Below the pieces are notes generated by a model. It did not search any database, had not been told where the DNA came from, and saw nothing but the letters and a program-made list of their open reading frames with translations. The position numbers were made by a program, and so were the translations under genes. A DNA stretch of 64,000 nt, taken from the NCBI GenBank assembly GCA_022225965.2, contig JAKJXP020000006.1, positions 434,001-498,000 on the forward strand, in the 5' to 3' direction. Shown here in pieces: positions 15,301 to 28,020 of this stretch (position 1 is the first letter of the stretch; every line of letters starts with the position of its first letter). Origin of the DNA: Diatrype stigma (taxonomy: Eukaryota > Ascomycota > Sordariomycetes > Xylariales > Diatrypaceae).

Positions 15301-17270
15301 TTGTCTGAGAAGATGTACTCGATCTGGCCGATATCATCCGAGATATTCCAGGACTTCGGTACGCAAGGATAGTCGGTCGTCTCGTCGTACATCAACACAT
15401 CGCTATAAATGAAAACAGCTTGCAACGTTCTCACGATCTCAAGAGTAATGTAAAGGGAGATGGGAATTAAGTTCTGGAAAACGATGAGAGCAGCCCAGAA
15501 GGTAATGAAACCGGTCATGGCAGGATCGCCACCGATCGACCCGAAGTCAAACCATGCGGTTGAGGTGTCTGACTGAGACCACGAGTAACCGTTGACGATA
15601 GCGGCAAGAAGACAGATGACGAAAAGGATACCGAAATTGCATATGACGTTGAAGTTGAGCTCTCGAGCAATGCGTGCACGTTTGCTAGGGGTAATGCCAG
15701 CGTTCATCATGATCTTGGTATCATGTCCAGTAAACACGACAACTCCCAGAACCCATTCGGTGTTCCTGATGTTGCAGCCTCGGAGAAGAAGGTTATCGAT
15801 GGATATAGGCTCAGACATCTCTTTCGGACCAACACCAGGTATATACTGTTCCCATCGAATAGCGGCATTGTACTTGTACAGATTCGCCTGGGCGGCCTCG
15901 CTCTCAATACGGAATTGGGCGCGTTCGCAATCTCGCGCGTGCTTCAAGGTCCGTCCGCATCGAAGAGCCTGACGAACTTTCAAGTTGGTCTCTCCATCCA
16001 GGTTCTTGGTCTCCACATAGCAGGCGCCATCGGCATCGGAAGTCGACAAGACAATGATATCAGCTGGGAGTTCGTCGTTGTTATAAAGCCGTACCCAGTC
16101 GCCAGCCCGAATACTTTTCCAGGTGTCCTTATGAAATCTGGCGTTGCCAGAAACAGGAAGGGTCGGGTTGATCAGATCACCCTTGACTCTGGCTAATGTC
16201 TCGGCCTCCTTTGGATCATACGAAAGCTGAGACTCTGGCCGGTCGGGCGCCTCTAACAAGTCTGACTTCTGCTGTTGCGGGAGAGGAGAGGACACTGGCG
16301 TCATCTGGATGTTTTCCTGGAAATCGATGAGAGATGTCCTCTCGTTCCGGGGCGACAACATAGACTGGCGGTTCGTAGCCTTCGTTTCCATAGATGCTCG
16401 GGGGTCGGCGCCATTCGCGTAGTCGTGTTTCTCCTGCTGCGGCTTCTTCTTCCATAAACCTTGAAACAGGTGCCAGAACATGCCGAAGAATCTTGAGTTG
16501 GCCTTCTTGAATTTCCTCCATAGAGAGATGTTGTCCTCGGCCACGTTCACATTGTTCCAGCCGATAAGGCGATGCACAGGTGCATTGTTGAGATCTTGGT
16601 CAAGAATCGTCCGGCGATAATCTTCAATCGCATCTTTGATAGCAGTGACAGCGATAATACATATCAACGGCACGGCATTGAGGCCGGGATCAGAGCCTCC
16701 AAAGATGGGGAAGAACTAAGTGAAGATGCATTGGCTTTTGCTGTTCCATAGACTGGATGGGGGGTAGCACAGGATACAACTTACTACTAGAATCACTAGA
16801 AAAAGGAAAAAGATGTTGGCAACGTTGTGAAATTGAAACCACAGGTTCTTGGGGATGAAAGACAAGGGCGTGTATTTGGCTGTTCGGATCTTGTTCCTGG
16901 CGTAGTGGGTTAAGGGATTGCCATCTTCATCTACGAACTCGGATGGCAAGGGCTGATTGAAGAAGAGTATCCTCCCTTGATCGTCGGAACTCGAATCGGC
17001 GTTTGGCGCGTCGGTCTGGTCGTTGGCAGTGGCCGTAGCGGCATCGTCGTCATCGTGGCCTTCTTCCGGGACATGGGAGTCGCTGACGCCGGATTGCCGG
17101 TTCTTCTCGGTCGAGTCGGGCTTTGTGTGTTTTCGGCCCAGTATCGACCTCCGCTTCTGGCCACTACTCTTCACGGTGAGTTTTCGGGTGGCCCATCTCG
17201 CTCGGCTGGTGCCCTTGTCATTCCCATTCCCTTGGTCGTGGCCTCCGTCGCCCTTGTCGCCCTTAGCCAT
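12400..17270 (-). CDS. Phospholipid flippase, P4-type ATPase of the Dnf1/Dnf2 class
   Basis: P4-ATPases use ATP to move phospholipids from the outer to the inner leaflet of the plasma and endosomal membranes. The Dnf class works with a Cdc50/Lem3 subunit and supports endocytosis and polarised tip growth. Exons are 17270-16785, 16715-13522 and 13468-12400 (introns 69 and 53 nt), giving 1,582 residues, matching yeast Dnf1. Motifs include the actuator DGET (about 402-405), PISLYITLE in TM4 (about 580), the phosphorylation site DKTGTLT (D about 633) and GDGANDVAM. The early segment GWNNVNVAEDNISLWRKFKK is typical of Dnf1/2 rather than Drs2 or Neo1. The N-terminal about 110 residues are charged and disordered. 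The C-terminal about 250 residues are Ser/Asn/Asp-rich and probably regulatory. Its start faces a 6.7 kb gene-free region. Confidence 0.95.
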
Positions 17271-18164
17271 GCTGAGGGAAGTGCGGGCAAAGCCCGATCA
17301 ACCCGAAGTGTCCGCCAGAGTGGCCTTCGCTGGCCGATATCGTCACTGTCCCCTGAGAGAAATGGCGTGAACGGAGGGTGGTGATGGCTCGAGGCAATTG
17401 AGCGAGGTCCAGGCTGACGGGCGGGTTTGGAGACGAGGACTCGCTCGACCTCCCTTTGTCGCAAGTTGCCGGCCGACGCAAACGCAAGGAAGGGGAACGG
17501 AAAGGTCGATGCCCTTAACTCAGAGCAGTCGTCCTTCACTACGGCGCCAACTTGGTTGCTGGGAAGTGGGAGCGGCAATTCGATCTTTCGACGGTACGGC
17601 GCTGGATTTTGTTGTCAGGCAGATGTTATTAGTGATGACGGCGGAAAAGACAGAACGAAGGAAGGGCAGGCCAGTCAGTAGTACATTGTAACAATAGAAG
17701 TTTTGGTGGATCAAATCACTGCTAATAATGCACCTGTTCGGATGGGCCGGGGTTGCTGGTGGTGGGCGCTGGTGGTAGTACATAAAATACCGTATGAAAA
17801 AGAGCGAAAAAAGAAGACCCGTCCGCTAACGTCGTCAGCGTCTAGCGCTAACAAGCCTGTAAGTCTTCGCTGTTGTTCGCTATAGGCGCGAGGTGCATAG
17901 TAGGCGTAGAGGTGTGTAGTGTACATACATGCCTACATACATGCCTACCTAGGTAGTAGCCATGGACGCGTACTGTGCCAATTTCACTAACAACAGGGGT
18001 AAGGCTGGGCGGGCAGGCTGGGCGTGCTGGATGGCAGGCGGGCAGCCTGGCAGGAACGCGACAGACTAGGAGCCATTCAGGGGTGAACGAACATCATAAT
18101 TGCTGCGTTGCCCATGTACTGAGTACTACTTCCTCTTCATGCTATCTTGATTCACATACATTAT

Positions 18165-18200
18165 GTACATACATACATACATACATACATACATACATAC
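18165..18200. repeat. (ACAT)n microsatellite
   Basis: Eight to nine tandem tetranucleotide units. ACATACAT-type runs recur in many of the other spacers of this window. Confidence 0.95.
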
Positions 18201-21200
18201 CTATGCAGCTATGGTAGGCAGATAACAGAAAATCTCATATAAATACATGTATGTCCATGATAACTAGATGTTTATCACGTCTTACCGCTCACTTATTACC
18301 TCCATCTACTTTGCCTGGTTACATCCAGTATTCTCTGATGTCTAGATGAATTGGTAAGCATTGCATTCAGTAGAGGTCTGTAGGTATTGATACAAGAGTA
18401 TATCTAAGCCTTGGAAGAGTCATCTGTCTTGGGCTATGCACTGTGTGTGCATGTTTCAGGCCTTATTCAGCATCTGTGGCGTTTTCGTTTTTCTTTGATT
18501 GGTAAGTACTAAGAGTTCATTCAATGAGTTGCCTTTGTCTTTCAGCAGTTCAGTGAGCAACTTACTTGCCTACATAGAAATGCATCGGCTTGGTCGGGCT
18601 GTCGGGTTGATCGGACTGCGTCGGCTTGATCGGACAAGCAGCCACAGCCTTCTCATGCACCAAAAATAGTTAGATTTTGTGTGTATACTAGTGGTAAATA
18701 TACAGATGGAAGATAAATGTTTTGGGGTGCATACGAAGGACTTTCTTCCTGGTTGATGGTAGTGGCTCATCAACCAACACGTATAGCAGTCCCAAGAACC
18801 CAGTTACAACTTTCAAGTTGCTACTGTAGTAATAGGTACAATACACAAGGGGGCTAGGGGGCTTCCCTGGTTCCACCCTTCAACGCCTCAAAGCCTTAAA
18901 GCCTCATTCTTTGGGGGGCACGGGGGGCTGTTATGCTGATTACTTTGGTTATGTATGAATGCTGACAAGGGCTGGCTACAGTACATGTACCTATTGTACA
19001 TACATACATCTTATGCAGCTTATGCAGCGGTGATTCCTTCCCGAAACGGCAGAACCAGCGAACCACAGGGCGGGAAATGTATGCATAACTCTGCATAAAC
19101 TAGAATTGTAACAACTACTTCCGTATCGTTGGTGGTCTTGCGTTCTTGGTTGTCATATATCTGGCCTATCCAGCTGTATAAAATTCACAACATTGTATGG
19201 CGACCTCGGCTGGCTAAGCCCGTCGATCTCAAACACTCCGCGTCCATTGACTCGGATAGCTGCCCAGCACCACCCAGATGGTCACTCACAGATGGGCTCC
19301 GCGGGTAGATTCTGCCCTGTAAGCTGGGCCTGCAATTAGTTAGTGCCATTCAACGTCATATTAGTAGACACCGAACCCAGCCACGCAACACTTTGCAGAC
19401 CTGAACAAAAGGCTGGTTTTTCACGAGTTTGGACGAACGAAGCAGGCACTAATAACGTTAGCAAGAGGCTTGAACGGTTGCCACCAGTGCCGTTTCAAGA
19501 TTCAGCACACTTCGTATATCTCCCCACCTTCTCTTCGAATGTTGCCTTATCGCGATCAATCTGGTAAGTGTTCACTGGCAGGCTGGGTATCGCGGCCTCG
19601 AACTAAAGGAGGGGGCCCTTTCCAAAAAAAAAAACCGAAACTGCACTGCATACCTCCTATAGTGTGTGATGGATAATGTGGTTAATGGAAAGGCTGGCTC
19701 TTACATGAGGTGAGTGTGTGACCTTACACCAAATGACCAGTTAATGTGCTCCATTATATGTGGTGATGATACCTAGTATAGGCAGGTCGGAAAACCCCAT
19801 AGCCTTCAAGTCATTGCATCTTCAATCCCCTCTAAATCATCCCTAATACCCGCGTTATGTGCGAGAAGATATCTCGTACACCTTGTAATCTGCCAGCAGT
19901 TATACATTACGAATCCATACGACGAATTCTCACGCAATCCGACAACGCCACAATATCCGACTCATCCATGATCTCACCTGAGCCGAAATGCTTCTCATGA
20001 TTGGGTAAGACTATATGTGCGACTACGGTGTTCATTGGTCATTAATACCCCCATATGGAATACACCGTGCTTCCGATAGAGCTATTCCAGATTTTGTACT
20101 TCCGTGCATCCTGCTGGCCCGTAAATCCATCTCGGGGCGGAGTTCAAACCCGAGCATCTGGCTTTGTAACGGTCCAATCATAGCCCTGTGCCTCTATCCC
20201 TCTGTTCTATCGTCTTCGATGTCTCCTTTCAGCTTCCCGATGTTACCTGAACCCCACTTCAAATGGGGTTATCAGAACCTGAATCTCGAAGGCATTTATA
20301 TAGACTACTTAGTATGTAGATAAGGTTTCATTAGGTAGGCCTCAGAAGAGATGTGGGAGGATGCGACACAGGCATTCATCGTTGGCAATCTTAAATCCCT
20401 CATAACTCCATTGATATTGACCGCCATCACTTGTCATATCTGTAGATTTACAGATTTGATTAAACCCCCAGAAAAGTATCGCGGTTCTTATAACGCCTCC
20501 TTATACATTTAACCATCTGTGTTCCTTATCCAGGTCCAGAGAAAGCCCTCCAATGTAAAACAATCATTGAAGTCTAACAGACGGCGGGGCTCCATATGCA
20601 TATGGGGTAACTTACCTTGAATACACAAGAGCTCGGTTAGAATTGGTATAACAGTCCGAGACGGATTGCGTTAGAGGGGTCGCCAGATGTCGATTGGTCC
20701 ATTGCACATCAGAGCCTTATGCTTACACGATCCAAGAGCTCAGAGCTGCAGTGCGACGCTGTTGGACTTGGAGAGGTAGGTACCGTGTCCACCATCCCCG
20801 TTTCGGGTGTGGAAAGGCCGGAGTGATGTGCAATGGGGAGTCGGGGGAAAGGCTCTGGGGAAGGGGGTAGTCATGTATTGGAATTTGTGATAACCTGACA
20901 ATCCAGACAATCCATCTGTCAGATAGGTCAGTGCAAACAGCCTTTGCCTTGGCAAGCAACCAACAGATGCATGGTTATTTGCGAACTCAGTCTTTCGTAA
21001 TTTGTGTAGTAACTTAAGTCTCCGCCGTCGACCCCTATGGTGATCTTAAGAGTAAAGATCACCCGCGAACCCTAAAGCGTGAAAGGGGTCGTCAAGACGG
21101 GGGTCTTTTCTGAACAGGAGAGCAGGCTCTCCGTCAGCCAGTAACTAGTTACCGTTTAGCTGCTCCGTTGTGCGTATAGTTGATGGTATAATAACTGCAT

Positions 21201-21880
21201 ATTCTAGCCTGATGCGAAGATGAAGATATCGCAATGGCGAGCAGAGAACGAAACAGGCAAGACCAGGACCATACATACGCAGTAACGGGCACTGCACGTA
21301 GGTATCGTACGTAATGCACTTATGTAGGGGTCCACGGTAGGGGTCGTCGCTCAAACACACTGAATGCAGAGCCCGATGTTACTTCGAGTTCCCTCTTATG
21401 TGGGTGATGTTTTAGTAAGTTCTCGGCCCCACCTCGCCGATCAGTATAACCGTCTGTATCATGTAACAAATAGAGAGATTCGAGTTTTGCCGTATCAAGT
21501 AGCTGTTCGCTGTTCGCTGCTCCGTTCCGTGAGCCTGCAATCCATATATTGGTCGCTTAAGTGAGAGAGGCTCTCCTCTTTACCTACTTGGTACTTGCCC
21601 ACCGCCGGCTTCGGTTACATATTAGTACCTCCATTCCATTGCTTATAAGTCATCTCACGGCCGGCGCTAAACCCTACGCTACGGTGTCTGGTGCTGGCGA
21701 GATCACGTTGTGCGGGTGAGGCGCAGTTTTGACTCTTGCGTTCAAAACATCGCTTGGCGTGCTCGCCTTGGCAGCTCGGGCGCGTGAGATACCAGCAAGC
21801 CCAGGGGAACCGTGCGCCTAGCGGCGATCCATGAGCATTAGCGAGACGCTAGAATCTGGATTCGAAGCGAGTTCATAGGC

Positions 21881-21909
21881 TGTCGTCGTCGTCGTCGTCG
21901 TAGTCGTGA
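21881..21909. repeat. (GTC)n microsatellite
   Basis: About eight trinucleotide units with one interruption, at the edge of a CpG-rich patch in the gene-free region. Confidence 0.9.
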
Positions 21910-23979
21910 TTTCGGAGAAATATCAACATGCAAGCTATGACTTGCCGCTCGATATAAAACATCTAAGCTGTCCGTAATAACTGCGCGTTCTACGGCTCTC
22001 AACTGAACACGCAGTCTTTATGAAACAAGCGTACTGGTTCAGGAAGTCGATCTGAGTCAGCCCGGCAGCCTGGTCTTACTTAGGTACAAATATCAGCACG
22101 GACTTCTTAAATCAGGTGGAAGAGGTCATACACGTCGTCTGAGTACGAAGTAATTGGCTTACTGGATGATCTGGCTATTTCTCAGGGAGCACGGCACGTT
22201 CTATTTAGCGTACCCATCAACTCTCTACTATGGAATGGCTAATCAGGTCGGGCTAATCATGGCTAACGAGTCTTATAATAGGTGACCCCAAGGCTGAAAT
22301 TCTCTAGATCCTTGGACTAGTCATAGTCAGCATCACACAGTATACCACTCTACCCATAGAGTATAGCCTTGCAATTCCCTGGTCTTAGGGGCCCGCTCGC
22401 ATTTATGTCAAAGGGACTGATATCAAATGCCTTGATATTATGGCGATATCAAACAAGACGGTGGCAAAATAGGAGATGATGCAAACGGGCAGAGGGCTGA
22501 CCAGTTGCGAGCTGCTTCCGGAGCTTCTATTCCGGCCCCAGTCTGCTGCCGAATGCCACATGTTCCTAGAGCTTTGGTCTATATAAGGTGTAGACCTGTT
22601 CGTCATGTCTTCTAGTTATATGTTTCTCTTAAATCATTAGACATCAGAAAATCACTTCTACCCATCCGCCCCTGGAGAGCATGGTTTCTGCCTAGAGAGT
22701 AGCCCGGCCATCGCCTTGTTCCATTGCAATGTACCTAAACTACGGTGGCGGGTGGCTCTTACCATGGCTCTGTGTAAGACTGTATCACGGGAGGGAAAGA
22801 CATAATGGTAGTGTAAGTCACCAATGTTTCTAGAGATGTAGAAACGTCCGTTTCAAGGGTTTAAACAGCGAGGTCAGTAGTTATCAGATCTCAAAGCTCT
22901 GGAGTTCAAGTCGACGCCACCCGGCGTTCATCACTTGGCCCCCTATATGCCAAGGTATAACAAAGTCATTTCAGAGACAATTTCCACGGCTATCCCAAAC
23001 ACGATGGGCTCAAAGATGATGTATTCGATATGTGGTTGGTATAGCAAGATGCTTGTAACGTAGCCATAGTTGTTGGTTTGCTGGTTCATATTCATCAATG
23101 AGTTCGTTGCCTAGCTACAATCCGTCATCGTTGCAAGGCTGTAGGTCATCATGGGCGCCAAAGGTCAAGTAAGAGAAACATTATGTATTATACTAGGTGA
23201 TTACTGGATCTGTATAGCGTCACAGCAGTTCGAGTTCGGCCTAGCTGTTCGTGCTATACTCAGTGCTATTAGACGACTCGAAGTCTATCAGAACAGGTTG
23301 TACCCAGCCTTCGGACGAACCTCACTCGCTGTAGGACATTCGGTGTAAGTGCTAGCACACTGGGATATACGATTAGAGGCGTTACATATAACAGCGAGGG
23401 ATAATCACGAAGTCGTATCCACAGGGTTCAGCAGAAAAGGTGAGAGGAATGCTAGGTAGCTCATCCACGGTATGCATATTTAAACAGGGTTCATCACTTG
23501 AGGTAAGAGCTTATAAGACATGCATATTATCTTCCTGGAGGCAAATGGCATCTCCAAAAGAGGCGCAATTATTACGAATATATCCCAAGCAAGGGCAGAC
23601 AGAACATCACCATCCTGGCATGAGGCCTGGGCACGATGAACTTCCACCGTTGAGACAAAATACAGCACAGATCTCGATCGAAGAGGGGGACAGAATGGAT
23701 TGTCAATCAAATCAATAAACGCTGCGCCGCTGGTCAGGTTGAAGAACTCAGAGACACGCCACACCTGCGAGAAGTGAAAACCATCCCTGCACCAAAAAGG
23801 GGGCGGACTCCCGATCGTGCCGCCCATCCGAACTCTTAAAGAAAGCTACGCAGGTTGAGCGAATGCCACATGGTGCTGGTTAAAAAAACACGCTCGCTAT
23901 CACTCCTTAGTTCTATACAATAGAAACTCCTTAACTTTCCTTAGCTGGGGGTCCGGGTCCGGTCAAGAAGCCAGCCAAA

Positions 23980-26900
23980 ATGTTATCACCTCGAATGGCG
24001 CTCAACCACTGGGTCACGACTAGCTGGCGGCTCTTCTTGGTGATCTTGCTTACGATGTGCTGGTTTACAGGCCTGCTACTGTGGCAAAGCAACGACGATG
24101 ACCGCCGCATATCCTCGCTGTCACCCGCAGGAGATAATCCGAGCTCGACCGCGAAAGTCGGAAGCTCCTCTTCCCCCAAGAACTTATCATTATTGTCACC
24201 ACAGCCACCGCAAACATCACTGACGCCGCCGTTCCACTGGAAGGGCTACTCGATCAAGCCGGTGGCGTACGTGTTTCCGCAGTTCCACGCGATCCCGGAG
24301 AACGACCGGTTCTGGGGCGTCAACTTCACCGAGTGGGACAACGTCCGCATGGTGGTCGCGAACCGCTTCGGGCTCGAGACGCTGCGGCCCGCCCCCGAGG
24401 TCGGCTACTACAACATACTCAACTACGAGACGCGAGCGCGGCAAGCACGGCTGGTGAGAGAGAATGGGTGCGTGACTAACAACCCCAATCTGGTCTTTGC
24501 TCCCCGACACGGCGCGGGGGAGAATCAGTCGACTATGGAGGACATATAATTGGAGCGATGAGAGAGAGCGTAACTGATTCGTTTTGTTGTGTAGGCTGTA
24601 TGGTCTAGTTTACCATCATTACTGGTTCGGCTATCCAGTCATGGTATGTCTCAAGGCATTGTTCCTTGAAAAATTAGTTTGTTATTCCAACACTCCAGGA
24701 TTGTTAACAGTATGATTTTCGTGCCCGTAGGACAAACCTCTGCAAGCTATGCTCGACGATGGCCAGCCCGACGTTCCCTTTAGTGAGTGCCCTTTTAGCG
24801 TTTTCATACTATCTTTTCGGGGTTGTTCCAACGTCAAGAGGAAGCTCGACGAGATATTACCTACCTTACCTACCTTGTGCTAGATCTTGGGATCCGTAGC
24901 CTTTCACAATATACAACTAACGCTATGTACTTTGCTTCAGTGCTTTCGTGGGCCAACGAACCCTGGACAGTGCGATGGGACGGCCATGATGATGCCAGGG
25001 GCGACGGGATCCTCATGAAACAGGAGTACGGCAGCCTTGCTGACTGGAAGAATCACTTCGACTGGATGGCGACGTACTTCCGGCACCCGAACTACATACG
25101 CAACGGCGCTACCGGCAAGGCGCAAGTGGTGATCTACTCACCGATCCACGCCGGCGATAAGGGGAAGCGCATGTTTGAAGCGTGGAAGACCGTAAGCAAA
25201 ATAGCACTATAGTTATTTCACCCCTTCCCCCTATACTCAGTTTCCGAGGCTACTAAAAAGGGGGAGCCATATTCGGGAGAAGCAAAGGGCCCGAAGAAAT
25301 TCCCAAAATATGGAGAATAGAAGCATCCGCAGTAAAGCGCATACTGACTCCTAGGTATTGCAGTGGGCTGCCCAGGACCCGGCCATTGGTGGCCTGGACG
25401 TCATCGAGACGCACATCCACGGCGATCGACACGATCGGGGCCAGACCGGTGCCATTAGCGAGTTTGGCGGTCGCAGCGGTGGTATCATCGATGACACGAC
25501 GTCGTGGCGTTTCACGCCGCGCCGGAGCCCCGTGTTCCACCGCGGGGCGAGGGTGACGTGGGACAACACGCCGCGGCACGCTACAGACAATCGCGCAACC
25601 TCGCAGTTATGGTCACATCCGGAGCTTTGGAAGAGTGAGTACTTAGGCATATATGAACGTACTTCGAGCAGATGTCTTCCCCTCGCCCCCTCCTTGGTCG
25701 TAAAGAGCGTCTCATCCTAACCAGAGCCCTTGGGACCGAACAGTCAACATCATCGAACAGCTCCGGCGAATCAAGCTAGACCCCAACCCCGTAGGCGAGG
25801 AGAACTTCTTTTTTATCAACTCCCTCAATGAGTGGGGGGAAGGCAACGTCTTCGAAGAATCGGTACAATGGGGCGACATGTACCCCAAAGCCTTCAAGGA
25901 GGCCATGGAATACGCGGACGCGCACCTCCCGTGGATCGAGGACCTAGTTCTACAAGGCGAGACACTCGCCCTGAGAGACTCCGAGCCCGATGCGGAAAGC
26001 GAAGAAGTCGACGTCTGCGTCATCATCCGCGAGTTCCACGCCGTGTGGCCGTGGACCGAGGCGTTCGACCTCTCGTATACGCTGCGGTCCCTTCAGGCAC
26101 AGAATAACGAGCGGTGGCGGGCGGTGGTCGTCCCCATCGACGACGCCAAAGATGCCAAGAGAAAAATCCACGTCGCCGTTCTAGACTCCTGGGACCCCAG
26201 GGTCGCTATGGCGGAAGTACCAGACGAATTCTACACTGGAATCAACGAGAGCAGCGACGGCCTGGAGGTAACGGACTGGGTGATCGAGAACATGGCGTCT
26301 AGTAGTCCGTCGTGTGCCGGAGCGAAGTATATGCTCATCACCAACTCCACGAATTTTTACGAGCCTAACACCTTCGACGCCGCCACCACCAACAGCAGCA
26401 GCGGAGACATCATCGGTCTGAACTTCGTCTCGGAATCGACCATGGAATCAGCGGCTGCTGATAATCTCACCTGGGACCAACGGTGTGACCGTCTCGAGGA
26501 CAGCACATACTGGTATTGTCAAGCCATGAGACCGGAGCTCCAGGAGCAGGAGTTGGATCTAGAGGCTGTCCTTATCGACTTTCAGAGGTGGCAGCGGGAA
26601 GGCAACAAACTCGCGCCCGACGCTACACATCAACAAGAACAGGAGCTGGAGCTGGAGCTGGTGCTGGAACGGGAACGGGAACGGGAACAGGAGCAAGAGC
26701 AAGAAGAGCAAGACCAAGTGCAAGACCAAGAGCAACAAGAGCAAGAGCGGAGACATGAACAAGAAGAAGAACCTAGCCGTGGAGCAGCCGTTTTGCAGCA
26801 TCTGGCTCGAAGAACCGTTGAGCCTTGGGCATGGACATCGCTGGACGACACGCCGTATCACCTTGTCCACGCCAACACGTATCCGGCGTGTGCTAAGGCG

Positions 26901-27089
26901 GGCTGGATATGGGTGGACATTCCGGAGAAGGGCGATTTCAAGCCCGGATGCCACCGCGGAAAGGACCTCGCTAATAAGTACGGTCGTTTCAAAATCTCCA
27001 CGAGGTGGGATTACGGGAGGTTTAAGAGGGACCCTTTCTGTGTACGGATGTCGGAGGCGACGTACGAGGAAGTTCTCTCGCAGACGTAG
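23980..27089 (+). CDS. WbsX-type glycosyltransferase, composite membrane protein
   Basis: The first half matches the WbsX glycosyltransferase family, best known from bacterial O-antigen loci. Characteristic segments are YVFPQFHAIPENDRFWG, YHHYWFGYPVMDKPL, LSWANEPWTVRWDG and FINSLNEWGEGN. Modelled exons are 23980-24467, 24595-24643, 24731-24782, 24941-25191, 25355-25634 and 25744-27089, giving 821 residues. The fifth exon could instead start at 25364 (818 residues). A single hydrophobic segment at about 16-36 indicates a type II Golgi/ER protein. The second half, from about residue 455 (VCVIIREF), resembles another glycosyltransferase with an xSLxxQ..xxW pattern; this is inference. An E/Q/R-rich tract (about 668-718) interrupts it before a conserved-looking end that contains Cys and Trp. 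Donor sugar and acceptor are unknown. The gene is isolated by a long upstream spacer. Confidence 0.75.
26625..26775 (+). repeat. Coding minisatellite encoding a Glu/Gln/Arg tract
   Basis: Nested hexamer arrays (GAGCTG, CGGGAA, GAGCAA, CAAGAG types) lie in frame inside the WbsX-type gene and encode about 50 residues of mostly E, Q and R. The frame is kept throughout. Such a tract probably forms a charged linker or helix and may vary in length between strains. Confidence 0.85.
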
Positions 27090-28020
27090 CTGTGTTTTTT
27101 CGTCGGGTTGTTGCTGGTATCAGAGCGCCAGCGGGTTTTGTTTGTGGTCGAAGTACTATTAGATGTCGTATGATGATATACGAAAGCTTGACGAGAGTTG
27201 ATTGCAAGAGATTGCAAGGGATATATACATTTATGATCTGGAGACTGGTGCAGATGGGATTGATCTCGAGTGAGTTGAGAGCTTTTGGCGTCGCAGCCAA
27301 CAGGTCAAGAAAGAGAATATCCATTCATCATGCATGTTGGGAACGAGTGGTGGTAAATCTGAAAACTGAAGTCATGACTTGAGGTGTGACTCTGGGTGTA
27401 CGTTCAGGGCCTTATATTCGTAATGTATCTGGTCAAAGGAGTAGAACTAGATATCTTCTTGAACACCTGCTCAAGTATTATGTTGGTTGGTATCAAGAGA
27501 GGTAATGTCACCTACTGAAGGGATATTTAGGATTGAAAATTAAATTAACATAGAAGCAAATACATAAGCAAATATTTGAATACAGAGCTTCAATGATGAA
27601 TGGCCTTTCAAGTGAACCAGTTGCACATATCCAAGTCAGGCCAAGTGAACGTTTCCTTTTACTCTTATGCCGGGCTCCACATTTTAAGGCCAGCAACAAC
27701 GCCGTGGCCCGTAACGCGCCCTGATCAATTAAGTAAGTACCTAGGTACCAGGTATATACATACATATACATACTTACAGGGATGTACCTGCTTCAGTACG
27801 TAACAGCACGACAAACGCGTTCACTTAAGGCCTGCAGGTGGTGCTCGAAGCTGCGACACTGTATTAATAAGAGTCTCATTAATAAACCTTACCTGATGAT
27901 AATTTAAGTTACCTGGTAAAACCAGAAAAGCAACGTTTGCAGTCAAATGCCTGTCTATCACGTAATATCTAATACATTAGCAGTGCCGACAACGGAAGCC
28001 ATTGTTGCCTGGTCGCGGCT
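27090..28020. other. Intergenic region, WbsX gene / CANIN-like gene
   Basis: This is a tandem spacer with the 3' UTR of the glycosyltransferase and the promoter of the next gene. It is A/T-rich and holds one ACCTAGGT palindrome (27739-27746) and short ACATACATA runs. No gene is seen. Confidence 0.7.

Larger units (their letters stand above)
17271..23979. other. 6.7 kb gene-free region between P4-ATPase and WbsX genes
   Basis: No gene is supported here. The ORFs are at most about 100 codons, have no recognisable domain and stop often in all frames. Contents include an (ACAT)n microsatellite at 18165-18200, an ACCTAGGT palindrome at 17947-17954, a (GTC)n run at 21881-21909 and an approximately 250-bp G+C-richer, CpG-rich patch near 21660-21910. 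The outer ends must hold the promoters of the two divergent genes. The remainder could be decayed transposon, non-coding RNA or plain spacer. I see no terminal repeats, target-site duplications, transposase or reverse-transcriptase motifs. Confidence 0.6.

Noticed and set aside
20125..20150. GTTCAAACCC sequence resembling a tRNA T-loop
   Set aside because: The flanking sequence makes only a local hairpin, and no complete cloverleaf could be built upstream.
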